Origin: Planktothrix agardhii NIES-204
GTDB lineage: Bacteria; Cyanobacteriota; Cyanobacteriia; Cyanobacteriales; Microcoleaceae
DNA: 64,000 bases
Direction: 5' to 3'
Assembly: GCA_003609755.1 (NCBI GenBank)
Contig: AP017991.1
Span: forward strand, 310,001 to 374,000
Of the stretch, positions 1 to 8,251 are shown piece by piece. Position numbers and translations under genes: made by a program. The notes under the pieces were generated by a model that worked only from the letters and a program-made list of their open reading frames with translations, did not search any database and was not told the DNA's origin. How positions within the stretch are numbered: position 1 is the first letter of the stretch; the number at the start of each line of letters is the position of its first letter.

Positions 1-552
1 TAATTGTTCCCAGGGATAGGTTTTGACCGCCACCGATAGGGGAGAAGTCACCCAACTCTGTTGAAATGTGGCCAATTTTTGGGGGTTACGACCGACAACA
101 TAAATTTCCCTGATCCCTAACTGGGCACATCCAGCCACCACCGCCCGCGCCGCCCCGCCATATCCCAAAATCACGGCCACTTGATCATGCCAATGTTGAT
201 GATACACCTCTAGGGGAGTCAGAAAACCCACAACATCGGTATTGGTGCCACTCCAACCCTTATGAGTCCGCCAAACAGTATTCACCGCCCCGACGGACTG
301 AGCTAGGGTTGTCACTTCTGATAAAAAGGGTAAAATCGCCTGTTTGTGGGGAATAGTAATATTAAATCCCTGAATTCCAATAGCTGCAAATCCCTCCATA
401 GCGACCTTTAAATCCTGGGGAGAAACCGCAAATGGCAGATAAACATAATCCACTCCTAAATAGGCGATCGCAGCATTGTGCATCACCGGAGAAAGGGAAT
501 GTTCAATCGGATCACCGATTACTCCTAATAGTTTGGTTGTGCCCTTAATCAT
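1..552 (-). CDS. aroE: Shikimate dehydrogenase (3' end beyond window)
   Basis: Reduces 3-dehydroshikimate to shikimate with NADPH in the cytoplasmic aromatic amino acid pathway. I translated the minus strand from ATG at 552: the substrate-binding SLSP is at residues 19-22, the catalytic lysine is in NITIPHK (K70), an NTD motif follows near residue 106, and the nucleotide-binding GYGGAARA opens the second domain. About 184 residues are present; the last third lies outside the window, so it is a partial gene, not a broken one. Its start codon overlaps the stop of the DUF3122 gene by four bases (ATGA), suggesting co-translation. Identification is firm. Confidence 0.93.
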   Translation of the reverse strand, partial: MIKGTTKLLGVIGDPIEHSLSPVMHNAAIAYLGVDYVYLPFAVSPQDLKVAMEGFAAIGIQGFNITIPHKQAILPFLSEVTTLAQSVGAVNTVWRTHKGWSGTNTDVVGFLTPLEVYHQHWHDQVAVILGYGGAARAVVAGCAQLGIREIYVVGRNPQKLATFQQSWVTSPLSVAVKTYPWEQL

Positions 553-1064
553 CTTTTCTCCTGTTTAATCAATTCTTGCCATTCTAAAATGACAGGAGGA
601 GGAAGAGTTAGAGTGCGTTGTTGACCCTCTAACGGTAAATGTAACTTCACCTGTTCTGTTGAGGATAGTTGAGGCAAAATTTCCTTGAGGTTATATTCAC
701 CAACATTAGGCGCTGGTGACTTTTTAGCCAATTGATCCTCAGCTTGAAATAGTCTTCCTTGACGAGTCATAATTTCTAACCCTTTAGGATGAAGAAATGC
801 AGCCTGATTCGGAAATCCCACTAAACGTAAATTAATGGTGTCAATCTGATCATTCTTGACTCGTTTAAACAGAACAACTTGCCAAGCAGTCCCGGTTTCA
901 TCTCGTAAGCTATGACGGGATTGATACAACATTTGTCCGGGGGCTTCTTGTTGTTGCCCGATAGTCGCGTTGGCTGGTTCTAGGATGAAAAATTGGCTTC
1001 CTAAGATTAAGAACAACAAAGTCATCCCGATGACTACGGCTTTGGTTAATAATCTCAACATCAT
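549..1064 (-). CDS. DUF3122-family secreted protein
   Basis: A 171-residue protein that looks exported: a positively charged start, a hydrophobic stretch at about residues 8-27 and a plausible signal peptidase site after the ANA near residue 33. The rest is soluble, with no catalytic motif I recognise. It resembles the cyanobacterial DUF3122 family, whose function is unknown; that assignment is from memory of the family's appearance. The gene lies directly upstream of aroE with a four-base overlap, so the two are probably co-transcribed, although nothing else links this protein to shikimate synthesis. Confidence 0.75.
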   Translation of the reverse strand: MMLRLLTKAVVIGMTLLFLILGSQFFILEPANATIGQQQEAPGQMLYQSRHSLRDETGTAWQVVLFKRVKNDQIDTINLRLVGFPNQAAFLHPKGLEIMTRQGRLFQAEDQLAKKSPAPNVGEYNLKEILPQLSSTEQVKLHLPLEGQQRTLTLPPPVILEWQELIKQEKR

Positions 1065-1145
1065 TCCTCTCTCTAAAAATCAAAAATAGCTAGGCTTTGA
1101 CCAGCTAAAATCCGTGTAATCAGTGTAATCCGTCTAAATCCGTGA

Positions 1146-2492
1146 TCAAAATTCCTGAGCTTCCGCCAAAATCGGGTTAATATCATACCAAAAATGTTGG
1201 GCTTGGTGATATTCAAACACCCATAAACTTCTTAATAGGGTTTGATATTCCATTTGACCACTTAATTTTTTAGTTGCTGCAACTTGACGTAACATTTGTT
1301 TTTCTTCGGCTTCAATAGCTAAGGTTAATTGATGGCGACGTTGTAAAATTACCTCCTCTAAGGATTGTCTGGTTAATGGAGGATCTTCTTTTTGTAAACA
1401 GCTATATAACAAAATTAATAAACTGCGAACATGACCGCCACTGATAGTACAAAGTCGATCTAAAGTTTCAGGAGTGTCAAAAATTTGTGTTACTAAGTCT
1501 GGATATTCCTTCGGATCAATACCCGGAAAAGCTCGAGCCATTACCATTTGGCGTAATAGTTCAATTCCTGCTTCGCAGGGTGTACCATCTTCAAATTTTA
1601 CCGTCACCATTGGTAAAGTTTTTGGGTCGCTCCCAAAGCGATTCATCAGTTGTCCTAAATCATTAGAAAAAATTAAACCCAACGGAATCGTATAAACAAC
1701 ATGACAATTGAGTTTATTCAGTTGTTCGCCCCGATCAATAAATAAATATTCCGGTTGCGGGCGTCCGGTACTATTTTTGCTATCAATAATTCGGTCTAAA
1801 TTATCAACAATTACGACCAAACCCTGTTTTCCCATTTGTTTCAATTGTTGGATCGAGGGTTCTAATAATTCTTTATTGATCGCCTCTAAAATATTATTAG
1901 TTCGAGGTTCTAAATATTGACGCAATAAAGACCTTAAATCTCGACTATCTTTGGTTTTAGCCGTAATATTCCCAATTCCCGTTGATAGGGAAAACTCCCC
2001 TTCCGTACTTGCAGCTAACGTCCCAATTCCGGGAACATTAACATCTCCTTTTAAATCAATTTCTGTATTTAAAACCCCGATCACTCCACTGAGTAAACTT
2101 TTAAAGCCTTTAGGTTTTAATTTAATTTGTAGGAGTTCAATACTTTCACTGACTTGACGGGCGATCGCTAATAAAATATCGGTAATATCCACATCCGCCA
2201 TGTCTAAATCCTTGCTCGACTCAAAATAAACGACATGGAATCCTTCTTTTTTGAGTTGAGCTTGAAGTCGGAGTAATTCCGTTGACTTTCCTGATCCAAC
2301 ATGACCAGTAAAGAGTTGACAAGTAGGGCGATCGGGTGATAGACGAGTAATGGTTCGAGCAATTTGTTCAATTAGTTTCCCACCGCGTGCCGGAGAAAAA
2401 TCAATATAATATTGTTGATCTTCCGGGTTTTCTACATTCAGGGTTTCAGCCGGATTAGAAGCTTTAAAAAAGCGAGATAAATCAAGTTCCAT
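1146..2492 (-). CDS. P-loop AAA-type ATPase, function unknown
   Basis: A 448-residue soluble ATPase. Walker A is GHVGSGKST at residues 63-71, and the Walker B-like LVVIVDNLDRI lies about 160 residues later. Between them is a segment with hydrophobic glycine-rich stretches (LLSGVIGVL and GIGTLAAST). The overall pattern resembles the stand-alone AAA/KAP-like NTPases common in cyanobacteria. There is no fused effector, nuclease or membrane-anchor domain and no obvious partner gene; the neighbours are a DUF3122 protein and a J-domain protein, with gaps of about 80-115 bp. The catalytic fold is well supported. The biological role (signalling, defence, chaperone-like) cannot be told from the sequence. 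Confidence 0.7.
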   Translation of the reverse strand: MELDLSRFFKASNPAETLNVENPEDQQYYIDFSPARGGKLIEQIARTITRLSPDRPTCQLFTGHVGSGKSTELLRLQAQLKKEGFHVVYFESSKDLDMADVDITDILLAIARQVSESIELLQIKLKPKGFKSLLSGVIGVLNTEIDLKGDVNVPGIGTLAASTEGEFSLSTGIGNITAKTKDSRDLRSLLRQYLEPRTNNILEAINKELLEPSIQQLKQMGKQGLVVIVDNLDRIIDSKNSTGRPQPEYLFIDRGEQLNKLNCHVVYTIPLGLIFSNDLGQLMNRFGSDPKTLPMVTVKFEDGTPCEAGIELLRQMVMARAFPGIDPKEYPDLVTQIFDTPETLDRLCTISGGHVRSLLILLYSCLQKEDPPLTRQSLEEVILQRRHQLTLAIEAEEKQMLRQVAATKKLSGQMEYQTLLRSLWVFEYHQAQHFWYDINPILAEAQEF

Positions 2493-2606
2493 TGTTGTTA
2501 AATGAGTTTGAATTTTGACAAGATCTCTATTACCTTGAGACTTAACATCGATGTTTCAATGTTCCCTATTTTCTGCAATCAAACATAAATCGTTAGTTTG
2601 ACAGAA

Positions 2607-3638
2607 TTAGTGGGCTAACCACAACCCAAAACTAAAACCGAGGCCGGAAATTATCCCTAAAATCAAAAAGGTATAAAACCCATTGTAGGACGCAAGTAAT
2701 TTTTCTCCCGCCGCCATTTGCGCCACGACCCCAGCAACCAAAGCGATCGCACCCCAAGCAGCAATAATAAGCTCTGGCTGTATTTGTTCAATCACCCGGA
2801 TGATGGCTTTCTGACCCGCCCCAATGCCAGCCCCGATCCATCCTCCTAATAGTAATCCAAATAAACTCCCCGTTCCTAGTTTGGCTCTTGATTGAAATAT
2901 TGCATCTAAAATAATCCCTAACATTAACCCCATAATCACCCCAAAACCCCCACCGAAAACTGAACCTAACCAGTTTCCCCGGCCAGTTCCGGCAATTAAC
3001 CCGGCAATAGCAGCAATTCCCATCACCGTCAACAGTCCAATTACCGATTTAGAGGCTGTTTCTGAGCCTGCGATCGCCCCTAATCCGATGCCAACCATCC
3101 CCCACACAGTTGCTGTAATTACCCCCCCAGCTTCATTTCCTAGTACCCAACCAGCGATCGCTCCAGCAAACATCAACGATATTAACCAAGGTTGAGACGA
3201 GTCCGAATCTTTACTGGCGACAAGGGTAATAGTAAACCAGGCAATTAGACCAAATATCCACACCCAGAAGGGAATCTTCAAAGTTATTAAAATCCAAGCG
3301 ATCAGGGTATAACAAACAAATACCCCCGTTAGCCAACCTAGGGGGATAGTTGGAGCAGGGGAGGTAGGTGAGGTAGGGGGAATTGGGGGAGTTGGGGGAG
3401 TTGGGGGGGTTGTGAAGGTTGGGGGAGCAGGGGAGGTAGGGTAACTTAAATGAGTTTTTAGGGTTTCGTAGGCGTGGCTAATTTCTTTGAATTTGGCTTC
3501 GGCTTCGATTTGGAAGGGAGAATCTTGGGGATAACGATCGGGATGCCATATCAATGCCAGATGTCGATAGGCTTGTCTAACTTCCTCTAAGCTTACCCCT
3601 GGTTTTAGGTCTAATATTTTATAATATTTTTCATCCAC
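2607..3638 (-). CDS. J-domain protein with polytopic glycine-rich membrane region
   Basis: A 343-residue DnaJ-type co-chaperone. The J domain covers residues 1-65 with HPD at 32-34, the motif that stimulates Hsp70 ATPase. A Pro/Thr/Ser linker (about residues 69-96) follows, then a long hydrophobic Gly/Ala-rich region with roughly six to eight possible membrane segments to the C terminus. There is no G/F or zinc region, so it is a class III J protein and probably recruits DnaK to a membrane. The linker is encoded by strongly G-rich DNA on the plus strand (3354-3436), which may be unstable. The client is unknown. Confidence 0.8.
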   Translation of the reverse strand: MDEKYYKILDLKPGVSLEEVRQAYRHLALIWHPDRYPQDSPFQIEAEAKFKEISHAYETLKTHLSYPTSPAPPTFTTPPTPPTPPIPPTSPTSPAPTIPLGWLTGVFVCYTLIAWILITLKIPFWVWIFGLIAWFTITLVASKDSDSSQPWLISLMFAGAIAGWVLGNEAGGVITATVWGMVGIGLGAIAGSETASKSVIGLLTVMGIAAIAGLIAGTGRGNWLGSVFGGGFGVIMGLMLGIILDAIFQSRAKLGTGSLFGLLLGGWIGAGIGAGQKAIIRVIEQIQPELIIAAWGAIALVAGVVAQMAAGEKLLASYNGFYTFLILGIISGLGFSFGLWLAH

Positions 3639-3681
3639 GTTTGAAATTTGTTGACCTGCTCTTAATTTTCAGCCCTCAGAA

Positions 3682-3918
3682 TTATTGTAATAAGGAATAA
3701 ACCCCATTATTTACGGAACATTCCTTCATCCCTTGTTCAACTGGTACTAATTTAACATCACTCAACTTTAATTGTGAATTTTCAGAGCAAATGATTTGTG
3801 TAGGATATTGTGATGAATTTTCAGAGGGAGAAATAGGAGAATTTTCAATAGTTTTTAATGCCGGAATTAGTTCCGACATAACTACCAATGCTAAAGCCCA
3901 AGGTAAATCAATTGCCAT
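3682..3918 (-). CDS. Small hypothetical protein, about 78 aa
   Basis: The ATG at 3918 is preceded by GGGAGA at a suitable distance, so I prefer it over the upstream in-frame ATG at 3933. The product starts with a hydrophobic stretch (MAIDLPWALALVVMSEL) and continues as a polar Ser/Glu/Lys-rich tail without recognised motifs. It could be a small membrane-associated or exported protein, or a chance ORF in a low-complexity stretch. It lies between the J-domain gene and the first 5S rRNA unit and matches no family I know. Confidence 0.4.
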   Translation of the reverse strand: MAIDLPWALALVVMSELIPALKTIENSPISPSENSSQYPTQIICSENSQLKLSDVKLVPVEQGMKECSVNNGVYSLLQ

Positions 3919-4140
3919 GATCAGATCTCCCAAATAATGATATCAATAATTCCTTAAAGTTGTTTCTATTCCCCACCATTACTATAGTAGGCAACAGGCA
4001 ACAGGCCACAGAATACCCCCTAATCCATTCCTTCGTGTCTTTGTGGTAACATCTACAGGAATAGGATTTCAGTGAATCGGTTTCTAGCTTTATGTTATAG
4101 CTAAATTTGACCCTGGAAAAAAAATCTTTTGCCAAAGGGG

Positions 4141-4169
4141 TTGACATTCCCAGAGAAACAGAGTAAATT
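4141..4169 (+). promoter_or_regulatory. 5S rRNA promoter 1
   Basis: A consensus TTGACA (4141-4146) is followed after exactly 17 bp by TAAATT (4164-4169). The same arrangement precedes the second 5S copy. Transcription would begin near 4176, giving a leader of about 70 nt before the mature 5S end, so processing is needed; the leader AGGAAAAG...CTTTCCT can fold just upstream of the 5S. Confidence 0.75.
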
Positions 4170-4245
4170 AGTAAATTGTGAGGGAGAAACGAGCGAACCG
4201 CAAGAACGCAAAGCCCTCAAGAACAGGAAAAGTTTTATAGAGCTT

Positions 4246-4363
4246 TCCTGGTGTCTATGGCTCAGTGGAACCACTCCGATCCATCTCGAACTCGGAAGTG
4301 AAACGCTGACACGGCGAAGATACTTGGCGGGTAGCTGCCTGGGAAAATAGCTCGGTGCCAGGT
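4246..4363 (+). rRNA. rrf: 5S ribosomal RNA, solo copy 1
   Basis: Shows the typical cyanobacterial 5S sequence: TCCTGGTGTCTATGG at the 5' end, the internal GAACCACTCCGATCCATCTC block, and a 3' end (GGTGCCAGGT) that pairs with the 5' end. Length is about 118 nt. There is no 16S or 23S gene nearby, so this is an isolated 5S unit with its own promoter and terminator. It differs from the second copy at very few positions (for example GTAGCTGCC here against GTAGCCGCC). Confidence 0.93.
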
Positions 4364-4379
4364 TAATATTAAACTAAAT

Positions 4380-4413
4380 CCTTCTTCCAGTGATAAATCG
4401 GAAGAAGGTTTTT
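4380..4413 (+). terminator. Intrinsic terminator of 5S copy 1
   Basis: A perfect 9-bp stem, CCTTCTTCC (4380-4388) with GGAAGAAGG (4400-4408), is followed directly by TTTTT (4409-4413). It closes the solo 5S transcription unit before the downstream phosphoesterase gene. Confidence 0.85.
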
Positions 4414-4490
4414 GTGATTCAACACAAAAGCTAAACCTCAAGATGGAATCTGGTATGGTGAATATGAACCTATTACTACTATTTTAAATT

Positions 4491-6845
4491 ATGACTTTCA
4501 CTCTCCAAATACTGCATACATCCGACCAAGAGGCAGGTGTTGAAGCACTAGAAGATATCCTCCCTTTTTCCAGCGTCATTAATGCTTTGCGTTCTCAATT
4601 TCCTGAACAAACCCTGGCTCTAACTTCAGGAGATTTATACATTCCCGGCCCGTTTTTTTTCGCCAGTAGCGATCCGGCACTGAGTGCTGTAATTGGTAAA
4701 CCCGGTGCAGGACGAGCCGATATTGAAACTAACAATGGCTTGTTCTTTGACGTCGCCACCTTCGGCAGTCATGAATTTGACCTCGGTACGGGGCTCCTCG
4801 CCTCCTTGATTCCCGCAGACCCCGTTATCGAAGGAGCCTATAACTATCCGGGTACTAAATTCCCATTTTTGAGTGCGAACCTCGACTTCAGCACCGACAG
4901 CAATTTAGCAAAATTCGTTGTTCCTGACGGACAGCCCCCCCAACCCAACAGCATTGCTAAAAGCACGGTGATTTCTGTGCAAGGGCAACCCATCGGCATT
5001 GTTGGGGCTACGACGCCTCTGTTGGGCAGCCTCTCGTCTCCTGGTAATGTTGGTATATCCCCCTCAGACCCCAACAATTTCGATGCTCTGGCGGCCACCA
5101 TTCAACCCTCGATTGATGCCCTCACCGCCCAAGGCATTAACAAAATTGTTCTGCTATCCCATATGAGAGACCTGAATATCGACCGGGAACTCGCCTCTCG
5201 CCTGCGGGATGTGGATGTGATTGTGGCTGGAGGATCTAACGATATCTTGGCAGATGCTACTGACCGCCTGCGAGTCGGAGATACCTCTGAAGGTCTCTAT
5301 CCCATCCTCACAACCTCCACCACCGGGCAACCCGTTGCCATTGTGAATACTAAGGGCAACTATAAGTATGTGGGGCGTTTGGTCGCCGATTTTGATGATA
5401 ATGGGGTTCTAATTCCCTCAAGCATTGACCCCAAGATCAGTGGAGCTTTTGCTGCGGACGAAACGGGGGTGATCGAGACGGGAAACGTCCCACCCAATGA
5501 GGAATTATCGGTAGGCTTGGCTGCGGGACAACTTTCCATTGTTCCCAAAGACGGGAATACCTTTGGCCGCAGCGAGGTATTTCTCAACGGTGGCACCAGC
5601 GATGTCCGCACCCAAGAAACCAACCTGGGTAATCTTGGGGCGGATGCTAATTTGTTTGCGGCTCGCCAAGTCGATCCGAGTGTGGCGATCTCGATTAAAA
5701 ATGGGGGAAGTATCCGCTACTCAATCGGGGCGATCAGTAGCGAAGGCGAAAAAATCCCACCGCTCGCTAATCCTATTGCTGGGAAGGAAGCGGGACAAGT
5801 TTCCCAACTCGATATTGAAAACGTTATGCGATTCAATAATGAGTTAACGGTGCTGACCCTAACGGCATCGCAACTGCAACAAGTGCTCGAACATGGCTTG
5901 GCGAAAACAGTAGCCGGGGCAACTCCGGGTCAGTTCCCACAAGTTGGGGGGATGGCGTTTAGCTTCGATCCCAGTTTGCCCGTTGGACAGCGATTGCGTT
6001 CTCTCTCGCTGCGAGATGAATCGGGCAGCGTTACGGATATTGTGGTGGAAAATGGTCAGTTAGTCGGCGACCCGAACCGATCTTTCCGTACTGTAACCCT
6101 GAAGTTCCTGGCAGATGGAGGCGATGGCTATCCCTTCCCAGACTTTGCCTCCACCTCTAACCCCGTCACCCTCGCAGCGCCAGAATCTGACTCAACTTTT
6201 AATACCCCAGGTCGGGAGCAAAAGGCGGTGGCGGATTATCTGACGGCGATCGGATCGTTCACCGAGGCGGATGTACCACCAGCCCAAGACGATCGCATTC
6301 AAATCCTAACCGCCCGCAGCGATACGGCTCTAGCCTCGGATTTCTTTAACTTGAATAATGCCGATAATGTTTTTACAGTGACGTCGGGACTATTGGCGGG
6401 GCGTTCGGGTGGTTTGCGATCGCTCGATGGGAATGATGTCGTCACGGGTTCGGCTGATGCGGATATCATCAATGGCAATCGCAACAACGATAATATTTCT
6501 GGCCTCGGTGGTGACGATACTATCTTTGGAGGCGCGGGAAACGATGTTCTCAAGGGTGGTGAAGGCAATGATCTCCTTTTCGGGAATTTGGGAGGTGACA
6601 CATTAACAGGTGGTTCCGGTAGCGATACTTTTGTCTTGCGCTCTGGTGGCGGTGGCGATGTGGTGACTGACTTTGAGAATGGGTTTGATTCCTTGGGATT
6701 GCAAGCTGGTTTAACTTTTGCCCAACTTTCTGTTACCCAAGGCTCGGCGGGAACCTTAATCTCTTTTGGCCAGGAAGTTCTCGTCACCCTCAATGGCGTT
6801 TCATCTAGCTTAGTTACGGCGCAGAGTTTCAAAGCGATCGCATAG
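4491..6845 (+). CDS. Secreted RTX 5'-nucleotidase / metallophosphoesterase
   Basis: A 784-residue protein of the bifunctional metallophosphatase/5'-nucleotidase family. The N-terminal metal-binding stretch starts with LQILHTSDQ and continues with a GDLY motif near residue 48; a nucleotidase C-terminal domain fills roughly residues 350-590. From about residue 650 come hemolysin-type calcium-binding nonapeptides ([25 protein letters not shown]), then a C-terminal type I secretion domain. It probably recovers phosphate from extracellular nucleotides; no Sec signal peptide is needed or seen. By eye the gene is clearly richer in G+C and in codons such as CTC and GGC than nadC or its other neighbours. 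It sits exactly between two direct 5S repeats, which suggests acquisition by recombination. No type I exporter gene is in the window. Confidence 0.88.
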   Translation: MTFTLQILHTSDQEAGVEALEDILPFSSVINALRSQFPEQTLALTSGDLYIPGPFFFASSDPALSAVIGKPGAGRADIETNNGLFFDVATFGSHEFDLGTGLLASLIPADPVIEGAYNYPGTKFPFLSANLDFSTDSNLAKFVVPDGQPPQPNSIAKSTVISVQGQPIGIVGATTPLLGSLSSPGNVGISPSDPNNFDALAATIQPSIDALTAQGINKIVLLSHMRDLNIDRELASRLRDVDVIVAGGSNDILADATDRLRVGDTSEGLYPILTTSTTGQPVAIVNTKGNYKYVGRLVADFDDNGVLIPSSIDPKISGAFAADETGVIETGNVPPNEELSVGLAAGQLSIVPKDGNTFGRSEVFLNGGTSDVRTQETNLGNLGADANLFAARQVDPSVAISIKNGGSIRYSIGAISSEGEKIPPLANPIAGKEAGQVSQLDIENVMRFNNELTVLTLTASQLQQVLEHGLAKTVAGATPGQFPQVGGMAFSFDPSLPVGQRLRSLSLRDESGSVTDIVVENGQLVGDPNRSFRTVTLKFLADGGDGYPFPDFASTSNPVTLAAPESDSTFNTPGREQKAVADYLTAIGSFTEADVPPAQDDRIQILTARSDTALASDFFNLNNADNVFTVTSGLLAGRSGGLRSLDGNDVVTGSADADIINGNRNNDNISGLGGDDTIFGGAGNDVLKGGEGNDLLFGNLGGDTLTGGSGSDTFVLRSGGGGDVVTDFENGFDSLGLQAGLTFAQLSVTQGSAGTLISFGQEVLVTLNGVSSSLVTAQSFKAIA

Positions 6846-6859
6846 CAAGGAGTTTCGTA

Positions 6860-6924
6860 AGAAACCGGGTTTCTAATTAAAAGTTAGGGTACGAATAAGG
6901 CATCTGCACAGAAACCCTGTTTCT
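6860..6924. repeat. Pair of AGAAACC/GGTTTCT palindromes
   Basis: AGAAACCGGGTTTCT (6860-6874) and AGAAACCCTGTTTCT (6910-6924) are two copies of a short palindromic unit. The same unit recurs at 7276-7290, 49852-49866 and 49906-49920. It is non-coding and looks like a dispersed intergenic repeat of this genome. Confidence 0.7.
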
Positions 6925-6998
6925 TTGACCCACTTGATCCGTCAAACCCCCTCACCAAGCCGGATCAGAGGATCAAAAAAAATATTTTAAAAAAGGGG

Positions 6999-7027
6999 TT
7001 GACATTCCTAGAGAAATCAAGTAGATT
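6999..7027 (+). promoter_or_regulatory. 5S rRNA promoter 2
   Basis: TTGACA (6999-7004), a 17-bp spacer and TAGATT (7022-7027). It matches the promoter of the first 5S copy in spacing and position relative to the 5S gene. Confidence 0.72.
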
Positions 7028-7102
7028 ATTAAATTGTGAGGGAGAAACGAGCGAACCGCAAAAACGCAAAGCTCCCAACACAGGAAAAGTTTTATAAAGC
7101 TT

Positions 7103-7220
7103 TCCTGGTGTCTATGGCTCAGTGGAACCACTCCGATCCATCTCGAACTCGGAAGTGAAACGCTGACACGGCGAAGATACTTGGCGGGTAGCCGCCTGGG
7201 AAAATAGCTCGGTGCCAGGT
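7103..7220 (+). rRNA. rrf: 5S ribosomal RNA, solo copy 2
   Basis: A 118-nt 5S gene almost identical to the copy at 4246-4363, with the same paired ends (TCCTGG and CCAGGT). It is likewise isolated from 16S/23S genes and carries its own promoter and terminator. With the first copy it brackets the G+C-richer nucleotidase gene. Confidence 0.93.
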
Positions 7221-7232
7221 TAATATTAAACT

Positions 7233-7269
7233 AAAGCCTTCTTCCAGTGATAAATAGGAGGAAGGCTTT
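7233..7269 (+). terminator. Terminator of 5S copy 2
   Basis: AAAGCCTTCTTCC (7233-7245) pairs with GGAGGAAGGCTTT (7257-7269), a 13-bp stem with one G-T pair. The following T-run is weak, unlike copy 1. The stem is extended by bases outside the duplicated segment, so the two terminators have changed independently. nadC begins 70 bp downstream. Confidence 0.7.
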
Positions 7270-7338
7270 GGTATTAGAAACCCGGTTTCTTTGACCCCCT
7301 GTATTGTAGGATGTTTTGATATTCCTAATAGATTGAAT

Positions 7339-8190
7339 ATGAATGCAGTATTACCTCCTAGGGTTATTTTAGATCCCCTATTACAACAATGGTTATTAGA
7401 AGATATTGGACGGGGCGATCGCACGACCGCAGGATTATTAATCGGAAATCAGATCAAATCTGCTGATTGGATTGTTAAAGAAAAGGGTATAATTGCCGGA
7501 TTATCTATTGCGGAAAGAGTGTTTCAACTGTTGGATCATCAGATAGAATTTACTCCTTTAGTTAAAGAGGGAGAATGGTGTGAAAAAGGGACAAAAATTG
7601 CATTTTTAGAGGGGAGTTTAGAAGCATTATTAACAGGGGAAAGAGTCGCGTTAAATTTAGCGATGCGACTGAGTGGAATTGCTACGGAGACGCGGAAATA
7701 TGTAGAAGCGATCGCTGATTTACCCTGTCAATTAGTGGATACCCGTAAAACCACACCCGGATTAAGATTATTAGAAAAATATGCGATTCAAGTCGGTGGG
7801 GCAAAAAATCATCGGATGGGATTAGATGATGCGATTATGATTAAAGATAATCATATTGCGGCGGCGGGGGGAATTGCAGAAGCGATCGCAAAAATTCGAG
7901 AAACTATGCCTTATCCTTTAACTATTGAAGTGGAAACAGAAACCTTAGAACAAGTTAAAATCGCTTTAGACCATCAAGCGGATATTATTATGTTAGATAA
8001 TATGTCCTTAGAGTTAATGGGCGAAGCCGTTAATATAATCCGTGAATATAACCCCAGAATTAAAATAGAAGCATCGGGAAATATTACCTTAGAAACTATT
8101 TATTCAGTTGCAAAAACCGGAGTTGATTATGTTTCAACTAGCGCCCCGATTACCCGTTCAAATTGGTTAGATTTAAGCATGAGAATCTAA
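7339..8190 (+). CDS. nadC: Nicotinate-nucleotide pyrophosphorylase (quinolinate phosphoribosyltransferase)
   Basis: Converts quinolinate and PRPP to nicotinate mononucleotide, the last step of de novo pyridine ring synthesis for NAD. Family landmarks are visible: LEDIGRGDRTT near the N terminus, LNLAMRLSGIAT, the substrate-binding DTRKTTPGLR, AIQVGGAKNHRMGL and IKDNHI, and the C-terminal IEASGNITLETI. I start at ATG 7339 (MNAVLPP, 283 aa); the upstream in-frame ATG at 7291 would add 16 residues reaching back towards the 5S terminator. It is a single gene with a hairpin just after the stop. Confidence 0.95.
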   Translation: MNAVLPPRVILDPLLQQWLLEDIGRGDRTTAGLLIGNQIKSADWIVKEKGIIAGLSIAERVFQLLDHQIEFTPLVKEGEWCEKGTKIAFLEGSLEALLTGERVALNLAMRLSGIATETRKYVEAIADLPCQLVDTRKTTPGLRLLEKYAIQVGGAKNHRMGLDDAIMIKDNHIAAAGGIAEAIAKIRETMPYPLTIEVETETLEQVKIALDHQADIIMLDNMSLELMGEAVNIIREYNPRIKIEASGNITLETIYSVAKTGVDYVSTSAPITRSNWLDLSMRI

Positions 8191-8198
8191 ATTAAACT

Positions 8199-8228
8199 TT
8201 AGGGGCGAGTAAACAAACCTCGCCCTAA
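8199..8228. terminator. Hairpin between convergent nadC and C39-like gene
   Basis: TTAGGGGCGAG pairs with CTCGCCCTAA (one bulged G) around a loop of about 9 nt. It lies between the stop of nadC (8190) and the stop of the minus-strand peptidase gene (8252), so it could end transcription from both sides. There is no strong T-run. Confidence 0.5.
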
Positions 8229-8251
8229 GATTACACTTTTATTCCTAACAA

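Larger units (their letters stand above)
4134..4398 (+). repeat. Direct repeat, copy 1 (promoter + leader + 5S + terminator arm)
   Basis: About 265 bp that recur, with scattered substitutions, at 6992-7255 in the same orientation. The repeat covers a sigma70-type promoter, a 75-nt leader, the 5S rRNA gene and the first arm and loop of the terminator. The 2.6 kb between the copies holds a single gene, the RTX nucleotidase. Confidence 0.9.
6992..7255 (+). repeat. Direct repeat, copy 2 (promoter + leader + 5S + terminator arm)
   Basis: The second copy of the roughly 265-bp repeat at 4134-4398, in the same orientation. Homology starts at AAAGGGGTTGACATTCC and stops within the terminator loop (AGTGATAAAT), after which the two loci diverge. 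Confidence 0.9.

Noticed and set aside
3908-4147. Minus-strand frame of 79 codons next to the first 5S promoter
   Set aside because: It runs across repeat-like GGCAACAGGCAACAGG DNA and into the 5S promoter, lacks a ribosome site and has no protein-like pattern.
6299-6832. Long minus-strand frame opposite the RTX repeats
   Set aside because: Antisense shadow of a repetitive, Gly/Asp-rich coding region; the Pro/Ser-rich translation is the expected mirror.
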